Shown here: in pieces, positions 16,992 to 25,897 of the stretch
Numbering within the stretch: the first letter of the stretch is position 1
Layout: every line of letters starts with the position of its first letter
From: JAPPOI01 sp028818055
Lineage (GTDB): Bacteria > Pseudomonadota > Alphaproteobacteria > Rhodobacterales > Rhodobacteraceae
NCBI GenBank assembly: GCA_965267405.1
Contig: OZ253954.1
Span: forward strand, 1,798,001-1,862,000
Direction: 5' to 3'
Length of the DNA: 64,000 bases
The notes under the pieces: generated by a model
Told to the model about the DNA's origin: nothing
The model's input: the letters and a program-made list of their open reading frames with translations, nothing else
The model's database searches: none
Translations under genes and position numbers: made by a program

Positions 16992-17395
16992 TCCTTGGGG
17001 TTGGCACAGACCTGTGCAACATCGAACGGATTGAGGGCACCTTGGAGCGGTTTGGTGACCGTTTCCGAAATCGCGTTTTCACTGAGATTGAACAGTCCAA
17101 AGCCGAGCGTCGGAAAGATACTGCTGGAACTTATGCAAAGCGTTGGGCCGCGAAGGAAGCGTGTTCCAAGGCTCTTGGCACCGGGTTGCGAATGGGTATC
17201 GCCTGGAAGGACATGTCTGTAACCAATCTCCGAACTGGCCAGCCCATCATGCATGTCACAGGATGGGCGGCTGAGCGGCTGGCTGAAATGACCCCTGCTG
17301 GGCACGAGGCCAAAATCCACGTGACGCTCACAGATGATCATCCTTGGGCGCAGGCGTTTGTCGTCATTGAAGCGCTGCCGGTAGAGAAGAAGTGA
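16988..17395 (+). CDS. acpS: holo-[acyl-carrier-protein] synthase
   Basis: This 135-residue enzyme transfers 4'-phosphopantetheine from CoA to apo-ACP. It begins ILGVGTDLCNIERIE, with the metal-binding Asp, and holds YAKRWAAKEACSKALGTG, with the catalytic Glu. It starts inside the pdxJ stop (ATGA) and is followed by about 90 bases before lepB. Confidence 0.96.
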   Translation: MILGVGTDLCNIERIEGTLERFGDRFRNRVFTEIEQSKAERRKDTAGTYAKRWAAKEACSKALGTGLRMGIAWKDMSVTNLRTGQPIMHVTGWAAERLAEMTPAGHEAKIHVTLTDDHPWAQAFVVIEALPVEKK

Positions 17396-17486
17396 TGCGC
17401 GCACACCACTTTGAAAGCCGCGGTTTGCTTGACTTGGCAGTATGTTACCCTCAGAAAGCCAGCGATTTTGCTACGCGGACGCTCGG

Positions 17487-18296
17487 ATGACCGATCAGGA
17501 TAGTTCTTTTACCGGTGGGATCGTCGAAACGATCAAAACCATCGTTTATGCTCTTTTAATCGCGGGTATCTTCCGCACGCTGTTTTTCCAGCCATTCTGG
17601 ATTCCGTCGTCGTCGATGAAAGACACGCTTCTGATTGGAGACTTCTTGTTCGTGAACAAGATGGCCTATGGCTATTCCAGTTACTCATGCGTCATTCCGG
17701 TCGTTCAAGTCAGTGTCTGCCCATTCATCGGTGAACGCTGGATGGGAGGCGAACCCGAGCGCGGTGATGTCGTGGTCTTCGCACACCCAGTGACAAAGCA
17801 AGACTTTATCAAGCGGGTGGTTGGGCTGCCAGGCGACACGGTGCAAATGGTCGATGGACGCCTTGTCATCAACGGCACGCCGGTGCCGCAGGTTGATGAT
17901 GGGGTCTTCACAGAGGTGTTTGATCGCCAGGGCCCGATAGGTTCTACGCCGCTTTGTCGTGAAGGCCGGCGTTTGCCGCAGGGTGCAGACTGCACCAAGG
18001 AAAAGCTTCTCGAAACTCTTCCTAATGGCGTTCAACATTCCGTCCTGAATGTGCGTGAATCCTCGGTCGACAACACAGGTGTGTTCCGCGTTCCGGAAGG
18101 CCAGTACTTCTTCGTCGGTGACAACCGCGATAACTCGACCGACAGCCGGGTGCCTCAGCTACAAGGTGGGGTCGGGTTGGTTCCCTACGAAAACCTGATT
18201 GGCCGCGCAGATCGCGTGATGTTTTCGTCAGCAGGCCGGTCGTTGTTTTTTGTGTGGACGTGGCGCGGGGACCGTTTCTTCAAGAAGATTGAATGA
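17487..18296 (+). CDS. lepB: signal peptidase I
   Basis: This 269-residue inner-membrane protease removes signal peptides from exported proteins. A membrane span covers about residues 15-35. The catalytic Ser43 lies in WIPSSSMKDTL, the catalytic Lys in DFIKRVVGLPGD, and the conserved box VGDNRDNSTDSR follows. The start at MTDQDSSF fits the family; an in-frame ATG 15 codons earlier is possible. It ends in an ATGATG overlap with rnc. The lepB-rnc-era-recO run is a conserved arrangement. Confidence 0.96.
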   Translation: MTDQDSSFTGGIVETIKTIVYALLIAGIFRTLFFQPFWIPSSSMKDTLLIGDFLFVNKMAYGYSSYSCVIPVVQVSVCPFIGERWMGGEPERGDVVVFAHPVTKQDFIKRVVGLPGDTVQMVDGRLVINGTPVPQVDDGVFTEVFDRQGPIGSTPLCREGRRLPQGADCTKEKLLETLPNGVQHSVLNVRESSVDNTGVFRVPEGQYFFVGDNRDNSTDSRVPQLQGGVGLVPYENLIGRADRVMFSSAGRSLFFVWTWRGDRFFKKIE

Positions 18297-18982
18297 TGCG
18301 GCTAAGTGCCGATCTCGAAGCATTTTCCGCCCGACTTGGGCATACATTCGCGTCACCCGAGCTTCTGGTGCGGTCGGTCACGCATGCATCGATCTCGACG
18401 GATACCCGCCCCGACAACCAACGGCTCGAGTTCTTGGGTGATCGGGTTTTAGGGCTGGTTATTTCTGAAGCATTACTAGCGGCCGATACCGCCGCAAGCG
18501 AGGGAGTGCTGGCGCCTCGTTTCAACGCCTTGGTGCGCAAGGAAACCTGCGCCGAGATCGCCCGCGAAATCGATTTGGGTGCTGTCTTGAAACTTGGTCG
18601 TTCCGAGATGATGTCTGGCGGGCGCCGAAAAGAGGCCTTGTTGGGAGATGCGCTCGAGGCCGTGATTGCCGCCGTTTACAAGGACGCTGGCTTTGAGAAG
18701 GCACGGAAAGTCATTCTAACCCTGTGGGGCGATCGGATCGAGAATGTGAAGGCGGATGCGCGTGATGCCAAAACTGCCCTACAAGAGTGGGCCCAAGCAC
18801 GCGGCAAACAGCCACCACGCTACATCGTTTCTGAACGGACTGGGCCTGATCACGCCCCCATCTTTACGATCGAAGCGGTGCTGGACGAGGAAAGAAAAGC
18901 CTCGGGAAAGGCCGCTTCAAAGCGTGCGGCTGAGCAGGCAGCGGCGGCGGCACTTTTGAAAATCGTTGAGGGTAAATCATGA
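18293..18982 (+). CDS. rnc: ribonuclease III
   Basis: This 229-residue enzyme cuts double-stranded RNA in rRNA and mRNA maturation. The nuclease signature QRLEFLGDRVLGL is near residue 42, and the second acidic site GDALEAVIAAVYKDAG is near 120. A double-stranded RNA-binding domain fills the C-terminus (DAKTALQEWAQARG through GKAASKRAAEQAAAAALL). The start overlaps lepB and the end overlaps era by four bases. Confidence 0.97.
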   Translation: MMRLSADLEAFSARLGHTFASPELLVRSVTHASISTDTRPDNQRLEFLGDRVLGLVISEALLAADTAASEGVLAPRFNALVRKETCAEIAREIDLGAVLKLGRSEMMSGGRRKEALLGDALEAVIAAVYKDAGFEKARKVILTLWGDRIENVKADARDAKTALQEWAQARGKQPPRYIVSERTGPDHAPIFTIEAVLDEERKASGKAASKRAAEQAAAAALLKIVEGKS

Positions 18983-19887
18983 GTGAAACACGAGCCGGTT
19001 TTGTCGCGCTGATTGGCGAACCGAATGCGGGAAAGTCGACGCTTCTGAACCGAATGGTCGGCGCAAAAGTCTCGATCGTGACTCACAAAGTTCAAACAAC
19101 GCGAACTAGAATACGGGGTGTCGCCATCGAAGGTGATGCTCAGATTGTATTCGTAGACACGCCCGGCTTGTTCCAACCGCGCCGGCGATTGGATCGTGCC
19201 ATGGTCGCTGCAGCGTGGGGTGGTGCATCTGATGCTGATGTCGTTGTCATGATGGTCGAGGCGCATCGCGGCGTGACACTGGGTGTCGAAAAGATTCTCG
19301 ACTCTCTGAAAGAACGCGCAGGTGATGTGCCGGTCGTCCTTGCGATCAATAAAATTGATCGGGTTGAACGGACAGTACTGTTGGCTTTGACCCAAGCGCT
19401 GAATGAACGTTTTGAGTTTGCCGAGACATTCATGATCTCGGCTGAAAAGGGCTATGGCGTTGATGACCTGCGGACTTGGCTTGCCGGTGCCATGCCGGAA
19501 GGCCCGTGGCTTTACCCCGAAGACCAAATCGCAGACCTTCCGATGCGCATGATTGCCGCCGAGATAACTCGTGAGAAACTGACGCTGCGGCTTCATCAAG
19601 AACTGCCTTACCAATTGACGGTCGAGACCGAGGCTTGGGAGGATCGGCCAGATGGGTCGGCGAAAATCGACCAAATCATCTATGTCGCCCGCGACGGCCA
19701 CAAAGGAATTATCCTTGGCAAGAAGGGCGAAACCATCAAAGCGGTTGGCGCGTTGGCGCGAGAAGAGCTGGCTGATTTTTTGGGTCGGAAAGTCCACTTG
19801 TTCCTTACAGTAAAAGTCCGCCCCGGATGGCTGGATGAGGCCGAGCGCTACTCAGAAATGGGGTTGGATTTTTCAGATGGCGGTTAG
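18979..19887 (+). CDS. era: GTPase Era
   Basis: This 302-residue GTPase assists 16S rRNA processing and 30S assembly. The G1 motif is GEPNAGKS, G3 is FVDTPG, and G4 is AINKID. The C-terminal KH domain, which binds the 16S 3' end, is visible as GIILGKKGETIKAVGALARE. It starts within the rnc stop codon. A large open frame on the opposite strand is a shadow of this gene. Confidence 0.97.
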   Translation: MSETRAGFVALIGEPNAGKSTLLNRMVGAKVSIVTHKVQTTRTRIRGVAIEGDAQIVFVDTPGLFQPRRRLDRAMVAAAWGGASDADVVVMMVEAHRGVTLGVEKILDSLKERAGDVPVVLAINKIDRVERTVLLALTQALNERFEFAETFMISAEKGYGVDDLRTWLAGAMPEGPWLYPEDQIADLPMRMIAAEITREKLTLRLHQELPYQLTVETEAWEDRPDGSAKIDQIIYVARDGHKGIILGKKGETIKAVGALAREELADFLGRKVHLFLTVKVRPGWLDEAERYSEMGLDFSDGG

Positions 19888-19896
19888 GTTCCCTAA

Positions 19897-20229
19897 ATGA
19901 CTGCGCGCCTGACGTCCGAAGTTTGGGTCGCAGCGTATCTGACCCGGTGCCGCTTGGCAGACATTCCGGCATTCGTTGTGAAACGGGGCGATCACACCGC
20001 AGGCGCCGTGTTGGTGAAACTGAATACGCTCGACGGACAGGCAATATGCTTTCAACGCTCATTTGATCTGATGACCGGTGAAAGGCAGTGGGTGGTACTC
20101 AATGAGGGCGCAGAAACGGACGTCGACGACAGTATCGGCAAACAAAAAACCTTTGATACGGATCTTTGGGTGATCGAAATCGAGGATCGGGCAGGCCGGC
20201 ATCTATTAGACGAACCGGGACTGGAATAG
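19897..20229 (+). CDS. DUF1491 family protein
   Basis: This 110-residue protein holds VWVAAYLTRCRLADIPAFVV, GAVLVKLNTLDGQA and DTDLWVIEIEDRAGR, the DUF1491 pattern found mostly in alphaproteobacteria. Its function is unknown. It lies nine bases after era and 27 before recO, and this position between the two is common in Rhodobacterales, so it is probably cotranscribed with RNA and DNA maintenance genes. Confidence 0.87.
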   Translation: MTARLTSEVWVAAYLTRCRLADIPAFVVKRGDHTAGAVLVKLNTLDGQAICFQRSFDLMTGERQWVVLNEGAETDVDDSIGKQKTFDTDLWVIEIEDRAGRHLLDEPGLE

Positions 20230-20256
20230 CGCGCCAGTACGCGGGATAACGTTGAC

Positions 20257-20991
20257 ATGGAATGGCGCGAAGACGGGATCCTTTTGAAGGTTAGTCGGCA
20301 CGGCGAAAGCGCGGCGATTATCGAGGTCTTCACTGAGAAACACGGTCGTCATGCAGGCGTCGTTCGAGGTGGAGCAAGCCGAAAGATGGCGCCGATCCTG
20401 CAACCTGGTGCGCAACTGGATTTAACTTGGAAAGCTCGTCTCGAAGATCATTTGGGCAGCTTCACGGTGGAACCTTTGCGCAGTCGGTCTGTGCAAATGA
20501 TGGCCAGTCGCGAGACATTGGCTGCGCTGAATGCAGTGACCGCGTTGTTGTCGTTTTCGCTGCCCGAGCGGGAAGCTCATGCGCCCCTTTATCTCCGCAC
20601 AATTGCAATGCTGGATATGATCGGTGATGGCCCATTTTGGGCCTTGGCCTACCTGCGCTGGGAGTTGGCACTACTGGAAGAGCTTGGTTTTGGACTGGAC
20701 CTTGCAAGGTGTGCGGTTACGGGTACGTCCGAAAACCTTGTTTACATCTCTCCAAAAACTGGGCGCGCGGTCGCTGCGCATGCAGCAGGAGAATGGTCAG
20801 ACCGAATGCTGCCGCTTTCGCCCGCGCTCGTTGGCAAGGGCGACGGTTCCGATGCCGAATTGCTGGACGGGCTTCGCGTCACAGGCCATTTTCTGACAAG
20901 CCAGATTGCCCACAGTTTGGGCGATCGGCCGGTGCCGGCGGCCCGACAGCAGTTTGTGGATGTCCTTGCCCAGCGCTTATGCAATACCTGA
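20257..20991 (+). CDS. recO: DNA repair protein RecO
   Basis: This 244-residue protein helps RecR load RecA at gaps and anneals single strands. The N-terminal OB fold starts MEWREDGILLKVSRHGE and goes through HAGVVRGGASRK. The C-terminal helical part has LRWELALLEELGFGLDLARCAVTG, where many homologues keep a zinc site; here only one Cys remains in that loop. It closes the lepB-rnc-era-recO run and overlaps the end of the convergent reductase gene by 15 bases. Confidence 0.93.
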   Translation: MEWREDGILLKVSRHGESAAIIEVFTEKHGRHAGVVRGGASRKMAPILQPGAQLDLTWKARLEDHLGSFTVEPLRSRSVQMMASRETLAALNAVTALLSFSLPEREAHAPLYLRTIAMLDMIGDGPFWALAYLRWELALLEELGFGLDLARCAVTGTSENLVYISPKTGRAVAAHAAGEWSDRMLPLSPALVGKGDGSDAELLDGLRVTGHFLTSQIAHSLGDRPVPAARQQFVDVLAQRLCNT

Positions 20992-21996
20992 CGAACGTAG
21001 ATAGCGTGCGGATTCCCTAATGCTCTCGCGGGTATCTTTGGGTTCAACTCCCAAAACCGTGCGCATCCGTGTGTTGTCAGCTTTGGTAACGCGACCCAGT
21101 GACGGAATGATGCCGCGAATGGCCGGATCGAACAGGCCCAGGAATTTGATGAAAAAGTCCGGCGCTACTCGCTTTGCGGCTTTTGCTCCAGGTACAGCCT
21201 CGCGAATAAGTTCCGCCATATCAGCAAACCACATGAAACGATCATAGATGACGTGGCGTTGTCCGTAGGCGTCTGGATTTTCCATCGCGCGCACGTGTGC
21301 CTCGGCAACATCGACCACATCGCAGCAGGCAAACCCAAGCCGGGGCAATGCCGGATCTTTCCCCCTCAGCAAACGCTCAACGACTTTGATCGACGTTCCA
21401 AAGTTTTCGTCCAAAGGCCTGCCTTGAACAAATGTCGGATTGATGATGGCAAGCCGCATATCCGGTGCTTCGGATTTTACGAAGTCCCATGCAGCCTGTT
21501 CGGCCAGAGTTTTGGATTGCGCGTAGGGCGATAGTCCTGGCTTGTTCGGGTCGGTCCAGTCCGCTTCGGAGTACGTTTCCTTGTCCTCGGGAGGGTCCAT
21601 GATCGCAACCGAAGACGACGTCATTACAACGTCCTTACACCCAGCGGCCTTTGCTGCCTTCAGCGCTCGCAAGGCGCCATCGACGGCCGGGCGGATCACT
21701 TCTTCGGCGTTTTTTGGTTGTTCCAAAGGGAAAGGCGACGCCGTGTGCATCAAGACATCTACCCCTTGGAGGGCGGCATCCCAGCCTTCATCCTTTGATA
21801 GGTCCAGCGCAACTGTCCGGTATCGATCGAGCGAGGATTTATCCTTAACGGCAGGCTCAAGAGCTGCCCGCATCTCGGCATCTCTGGCTTCGCTTCGGGC
21901 CGATCCAACGACGTTGTAGCCTTCATCAAGAAGAATGCGCACAATGTGCTTTGCAATGTATCCGGTCGCACCGGTGACGAGAACGGTCTTGGTCAT
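20977..21996 (-). CDS. extended SDR, dihydroflavonol-4-reductase-like aldehyde/ketone reductase
   Basis: This 339-residue protein has the extended-SDR nucleotide site VLVTGATGYIAKHIVRILL and the catalytic pair YAQSK near residue 160 with TSSSVAIMD before it. The layout matches dihydroflavonol reductase-like and methylglyoxal/aldehyde reductases, which use NADPH to reduce aldehydes or ketones. The natural substrate is not evident. It is monocistronic, with its end overlapping recO and its start about 240 bases from the end of mcd. Confidence 0.85.
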   Translation of the reverse strand: MTKTVLVTGATGYIAKHIVRILLDEGYNVVGSARSEARDAEMRAALEPAVKDKSSLDRYRTVALDLSKDEGWDAALQGVDVLMHTASPFPLEQPKNAEEVIRPAVDGALRALKAAKAAGCKDVVMTSSSVAIMDPPEDKETYSEADWTDPNKPGLSPYAQSKTLAEQAAWDFVKSEAPDMRLAIINPTFVQGRPLDENFGTSIKVVERLLRGKDPALPRLGFACCDVVDVAEAHVRAMENPDAYGQRHVIYDRFMWFADMAELIREAVPGAKAAKRVAPDFFIKFLGLFDPAIRGIIPSLGRVTKADNTRMRTVLGVEPKDTRESIRESARYLRSSGIA

Positions 21997-22071
21997 GAAA
22001 GTGATCCTGCGAAAAGTGAACTAATCAGTTTACGTCAGCATTTCGCATTTGGATCACATGTCAAGTCGTAC

Positions 22072-23754
22072 CTACGCCAGCAGCCTTCTAGCAATCACTT
22101 GCGCTTGAATTTCAGCTGCGCCCTCAAAGATGTTCAAGATGCGGGCGTCGCAGAGAATTCGGCTGATCCCATACTCAAGCGCAAAGCCGTTGCCACCGTG
22201 GATTTGCAGAGCATTATCAGCGGCCGCCCAAGCGACGCGCGCGCCCAGAAGCTTTGCCATGCCTGCCTCTAGATCGCAGCGACGGTCTTCGTCTTTCTCA
22301 TGCGCCGAGAAGTAGGTGAGCTGACGAGCCACCATGATTTCGACCGCCATCATCGCAAGCTTGGATGCAACGCGCGGGAATTCGATCAGCGATTTTCCAA
22401 ACTGGTTTCGGTCTTCTGCATACTGAAGTCCAACGTCCAATGCGGATTGTGCCACGCCAACTGCGCGCGCAGCTGTTTGGATGCGAGCGCTTTCGAAAGT
22501 CTGCATCAACTGCTTGAAGCCCTGGCCTTCCTCTCCACCCAAGAGGTTTTCGCCCTTCACTTCGAAGCCATCAAAGTTGACCGTGTATTCTTTCATGCCG
22601 CGATAACCGAGCACCTCGATTTCGCCGCCAGACAGGCCCTCGTCGACAAAGGGTTGCTCATCCGATCCCGGGGTTTTCTCTGCGAGAAACATCGACAGCC
22701 CGCGATAGTCGTTTGTGTCCGGAACAGTGCGCGCGAGAACCGTCATGACATGCGTACGTGCAGCGTGAGTGATCCAAGTCTTGTTGCCAGTGATAGTCCA
22801 ATCGTCGCCCGTCTTCACGGCCTTCGTCCGAAGCGACCCAAGGTCCGAACCGGTGTTTGGTTCAGTAAAAACGGCAGTTGGTAGAATTTCGCCGGATGCC
22901 AGACCAGGGAGCCACTTTTCTTTTTGATCTTCTGTGCCGCCACAAAGGATCAATTCAGCCGCAATTTCTGATCGGGTGCCCAGAGAGCCAACCCCAATGT
23001 ATCCGCGGCTCAGTTCTTCGGACACAACGCACATCGACGCCTTGGACAAGCCGAAGCCGCCATATTCCTCAGGTATGGTCAATCCGAAGACGCCCATCTC
23101 TGCCATCTCGGAAATGATGTCCATCGGGATCAATTCATCATTGAGATGCCAGTCATGCGCATTGGGTTCGACACGGTCTTTCGAAAAGCGCCAGAATTGC
23201 TCGCGGATCATCTCAAGTTCTTCGTCAAGACCGGTGGCACCGAACGTGGCCTCGGCGGTTCGCTGACGCATGATTTCAACCAGCCGCATTCGGGCAGCTT
23301 GGCTGTTTCCGGACTGTGTCAGCGTCATGACGGCTGGAACCATCATGGCGCGTTGATCGTCTTGCGAAAGCCCGACGTCCTGAGGGCGCAGGATTTCGCC
23401 TTGGCTCATCGGTATGCCGCCGTAGAGCTGCCAAAGATATTCGCCAAATCCGATCTGCAAGATCAGCTGCTCAAGCTCTCCGAAAGCTCCTTTTGCTTCA
23501 AGGCGGTGCGCCCAAAGGTGCATTTGGTTCAGCGCTTCCACGTAGGTGGCGATCCAAGCCAATCCGTGTACAGCTGTTTGATGTTTCTCGATCAACGCAC
23601 CGCTGATTTTCCCAGCTTCAGAAACGTCTGAACGTACGACATTCTTTGCGCGATCCAGTAAAGATTCTGCAGCCGCAACCGACTCCTCTGTCAGCGACAA
23701 AAGATCATTTAATACAGGTGTTTCTGTCATCGGTGCGGACCCATCATGTGCCAT
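22072..23754 (-). CDS. mcd: (2S)-methylsuccinyl-CoA dehydrogenase
   Basis: This 560-residue flavoprotein has a standard acyl-CoA dehydrogenase core from about residue 180 (EYGGFGLSKASMCVVSEELS, FTEPNTGSDLGSLRTKA, QIHGGNGFALEYGISRIL, NIFEGAAEIQAQVI). An extra N-terminal domain of about 170 residues (TEESVAAAESLLDRAKNV, then HGLAWIATYVEALNQM) precedes it. That extension is characteristic of Mcd of the ethylmalonyl-CoA pathway, which oxidises methylsuccinyl-CoA to mesaconyl-CoA during growth on acetate and other C2 units. No other pathway gene is in the window. The start is supported by AGAGGA. A TTTGC-type palindrome lies upstream. Confidence 0.88.
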   Translation of the reverse strand: MAHDGSAPMTETPVLNDLLSLTEESVAAAESLLDRAKNVVRSDVSEAGKISGALIEKHQTAVHGLAWIATYVEALNQMHLWAHRLEAKGAFGELEQLILQIGFGEYLWQLYGGIPMSQGEILRPQDVGLSQDDQRAMMVPAVMTLTQSGNSQAARMRLVEIMRQRTAEATFGATGLDEELEMIREQFWRFSKDRVEPNAHDWHLNDELIPMDIISEMAEMGVFGLTIPEEYGGFGLSKASMCVVSEELSRGYIGVGSLGTRSEIAAELILCGGTEDQKEKWLPGLASGEILPTAVFTEPNTGSDLGSLRTKAVKTGDDWTITGNKTWITHAARTHVMTVLARTVPDTNDYRGLSMFLAEKTPGSDEQPFVDEGLSGGEIEVLGYRGMKEYTVNFDGFEVKGENLLGGEEGQGFKQLMQTFESARIQTAARAVGVAQSALDVGLQYAEDRNQFGKSLIEFPRVASKLAMMAVEIMVARQLTYFSAHEKDEDRRCDLEAGMAKLLGARVAWAAADNALQIHGGNGFALEYGISRILCDARILNIFEGAAEIQAQVIARRLLA

Positions 23755-23800
23755 ACATAGCATCCTCTTTCTGCATCTGCGAAGGTTTACGGGCTTTCGA

Positions 23801-23813
23801 TTTGCGACGCAAG
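23801..23813. promoter_or_regulatory. TTTGC/GCAA palindrome upstream of mcd, candidate regulator site
   Basis: TTTGC-GAC-GCAAG lies about 50 bases upstream of the mcd start, with further CTTTGC (near 23851) and GCAAAC (near 23885) half-sites toward aqpZ. RamB-type short-chain acyl-CoA regulators are reported to control ethylmalonyl-CoA pathway genes and use TTTGC-rich sites, so this is a tentative match. Confidence 0.25.
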
Positions 23814-23967
23814 AAGATTTCGAAAAGTGCGTCAATTTTGTACGAAAATAACTTTGCGGATCGTTACCGGCACATTGGATCTGACGCAAACGGCAGGAAA
23901 TTCCCCTTATTCGGCACTCATCGGCCGATAGGGTCCGTGCCACATCGAATTTTTGGAAAGCGTGAAA

Positions 23968-24654
23968 ATGAAGAAACTCGTCGCAGAATTTATCGGGACC
24001 TTTACGCTGGTTCTCATCGGGTGTGGTTCGGCCGTGATCGCCGGAGCAGACATTGGCCTGACCGGAATCAGTTTTGCTTTTGGTCTGGCGCTAATCGGCA
24101 TGGCCTACGGGATTGGACCGATCTCTGGCTGTCACATTAACCCGGCTGTTTCTCTTGGCGCAGTTGTTGCTGGGCGCATGAACACCGGCGATGCGATTCA
24201 ATACATCATTGCTCAAGTTGCCGGCGCTATTGCCGCAGCTCTTGTGCTGCTGGTGATTGCGAGCGGTAAGGCCGACTACAATGTTGCCACCAACGGGCTA
24301 GGTCAAAATGGCTGGGGGGCAGGTTACCTGGGCGAATACTCGATGGTGGCCGCGTTCGTGTTCGAAGCAGTGGCAACATTTCTTTTCGTCGTTGTCATTC
24401 TCGGCTCCACGGGTGCAGGCGTTCCAGCCTCACTTGCTGGTCTTGCCATAGGTCTGACGCTGGTTGCGATCCACCTGGTCGGCATTAACGTCACTGGCGT
24501 CTCGGTGAACCCAGCGCGTTCCATCGGTCCTGGCCTGTTTGCTGGCTCAACCGCCATCTCACAACTGTGGCTGTTCATTGCCGCACCAATCTTGGGTGCC
24601 CTTGTCGCGGGAGCGTTGTTCCGTACAGGCACGTTGGATGTTGATGACGCCTGA
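23968..24654 (+). CDS. aqpZ: aquaporin Z-type water channel
   Basis: This 228-residue inner-membrane channel has six spans and the two NPA half-helices, HINPAVSLGA near residue 60 and SVNPARSIGPGLF near 180. The Arg after the second NPA and the narrow-pore residues point to a water-selective AqpZ rather than a glycerol facilitator. The start ATG gives the usual MKKLVAEFIGT; an in-frame TTG five codons earlier is possible. It is divergent from mcd and followed by a strong terminator. Confidence 0.93.
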   Translation: MKKLVAEFIGTFTLVLIGCGSAVIAGADIGLTGISFAFGLALIGMAYGIGPISGCHINPAVSLGAVVAGRMNTGDAIQYIIAQVAGAIAAALVLLVIASGKADYNVATNGLGQNGWGAGYLGEYSMVAAFVFEAVATFLFVVVILGSTGAGVPASLAGLAIGLTLVAIHLVGINVTGVSVNPARSIGPGLFAGSTAISQLWLFIAAPILGALVAGALFRTGTLDVDDA

Positions 24655-24680
24655 TGCAACAGGCGGGTGCTTAAAGGAAA

Positions 24681-24704
24681 AGCCGCCCCGGAGGGCGGCT
24701 TTTT
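24681..24704 (+). terminator. intrinsic terminator after aqpZ
   Basis: AGCCGCCC pairs with GGGCGGCT around a CGGA loop, then TTTT on the plus strand. Adenines on the other side let it also work for the convergent TadE-type genes. Confidence 0.9.
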
Positions 24705-24725
24705 ACTGTCCCAAGGCCCTATGGG

Positions 24726-25352
24726 CTAGATCGATTGATCGTCGTCCGTGCCGTCATTGTGTTCGCTACCAGTTCCATCGTTGATGCCGACAAAGCCCAA
24801 CTGTTCTGTAAAGCGCGGTGCGGTGACGACGATGTTGTAAAGCTCGGTGCTTTGCATGCCGATATCCATGATTGGATCGAACTGCGACCAAGTCTCAACG
24901 ATAATTGCGGTGTCCGCATCCGCGAGAATTGGAATGTGCGGAGTCACAAAAGCGTCGACAGTATCCTGAATGAGATCAGTGCGGCCGTTCACACCACGCG
25001 ACCAGACCAGAATGTGCTGATCAAGTGCTGCGTCATAGCGAACCACGGTAACACGGATCGACACGTCGCTTTGCGTTCGGGTCAACCATGCAAAAACAGA
25101 GTTCACACCGTTCAAGTAGGTCATGTCGACCAGATCTGTTTCGCGCGAAAGCAAGTCGCCGACGGTGTATGAAGCTTTGAGGTTGATGTTGTTCTCACGA
25201 AGCCCTTCAAACATCGTGTACATGCCGATGTATCCGAAAAGCAGAAACGGCAGTGCCAGGATGGCTTCTATGGAAAAGCTTCCGCTTTGGTCATCAATAT
25301 GACGACGAAACGGGCTGTACCAGCGGCGGGATTTTCTATCAGGCTTGGTCAT
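24726..25352 (-). CDS. TadE-like pilus assembly protein
   Basis: This 208-residue protein has a basic N-terminus and one membrane segment inside GSFSIEAILALPFLLFGYIG. This is the TadE-like motif with the conserved Glu, as in prepilin-like Tad components. The rest is periplasmic (VWSRGVNGRTDLIQD and LYNIVVTAPRF). Tad minor pilins help assemble Flp-type adhesion pili. It is the last of three genes in a row (TadG-like, TadE, TadE-like), one base after the previous stop. No TadA/B/C motor genes are in the window. Confidence 0.75.
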   Translation of the reverse strand: MTKPDRKSRRWYSPFRRHIDDQSGSFSIEAILALPFLLFGYIGMYTMFEGLRENNINLKASYTVGDLLSRETDLVDMTYLNGVNSVFAWLTRTQSDVSIRVTVVRYDAALDQHILVWSRGVNGRTDLIQDTVDAFVTPHIPILADADTAIIVETWSQFDPIMDIGMQSTELYNIVVTAPRFTEQLGFVGINDGTGSEHNDGTDDDQSI

Positions 25353-25353
25353 A

Positions 25354-25890
25354 TCAATTAGGCTCGTTTACGAATGCGGATGAGGCGGCAATTATGTAGC
25401 CACCGGTGTCGTCTTTAGGCATAGAGCGCCCAACGCCGTATGTCGGGAAAAACGGGTCCTGAATGGCGCAGACGCGGATCAGCATCAGCTCGTTTTCTTG
25501 GCCGTTTTCGAAGTTTACCACTGGCTGCAAAGCTTCTTCGCGCCGGATGCAGTCGATTTCCTCGCGCAAGGTTGTCCAGTTCGAAAGATCGACTGGCTGC
25601 ATCTCGATACGAAGCGACTCGAGGCAGTTAACGATAATGCCAGCTTCAAGACAGATGGCTTCCCGAACGTCCTCATAGGCAATGTTTGCGCCACCCATCA
25701 GCCGGATGTCGCGCACGACCACATCTGTTGCGCGCTCAATCATAACGGCGCGCAGGTTCATCATCGCGATCTCGAAAGATGAAACGAAGATCCCAAAGAA
25801 GACTGGAAACACGATAACCAATTCAACCGACGCGGCGCCTTTTTCGCCGCGTCTGAAGTTGCGCATTTTTGTAAGAAGCTGCTTCAGCAT
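25354..25890 (-). CDS. TadE family pilus assembly protein
   Basis: This 178-residue protein has a TadE N-terminal segment, RRGEKGAASVELVIVFPVFF, with the conserved Glu and a single membrane span at about residues 20-42. The periplasmic part contains four Cys (around ICLEAGIIVNCL, EIDCIRREE and VCAIQDP) that could form disulfides. It lies seven bases after the TadG-like gene and one base before the second TadE-like gene, so the three form one transcription unit. Confidence 0.85.
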   Translation of the reverse strand: MLKQLLTKMRNFRRGEKGAASVELVIVFPVFFGIFVSSFEIAMMNLRAVMIERATDVVVRDIRLMGGANIAYEDVREAICLEAGIIVNCLESLRIEMQPVDLSNWTTLREEIDCIRREEALQPVVNFENGQENELMLIRVCAIQDPFFPTYGVGRSMPKDDTGGYIIAASSAFVNEPN

Positions 25891-25897
25891 AGGAACC

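Noticed and set aside
18850..19797. 315-codon minus-strand frame opposite rnc/era
   Set aside because: It lies fully antisense to two clear core genes and has no conserved motif.
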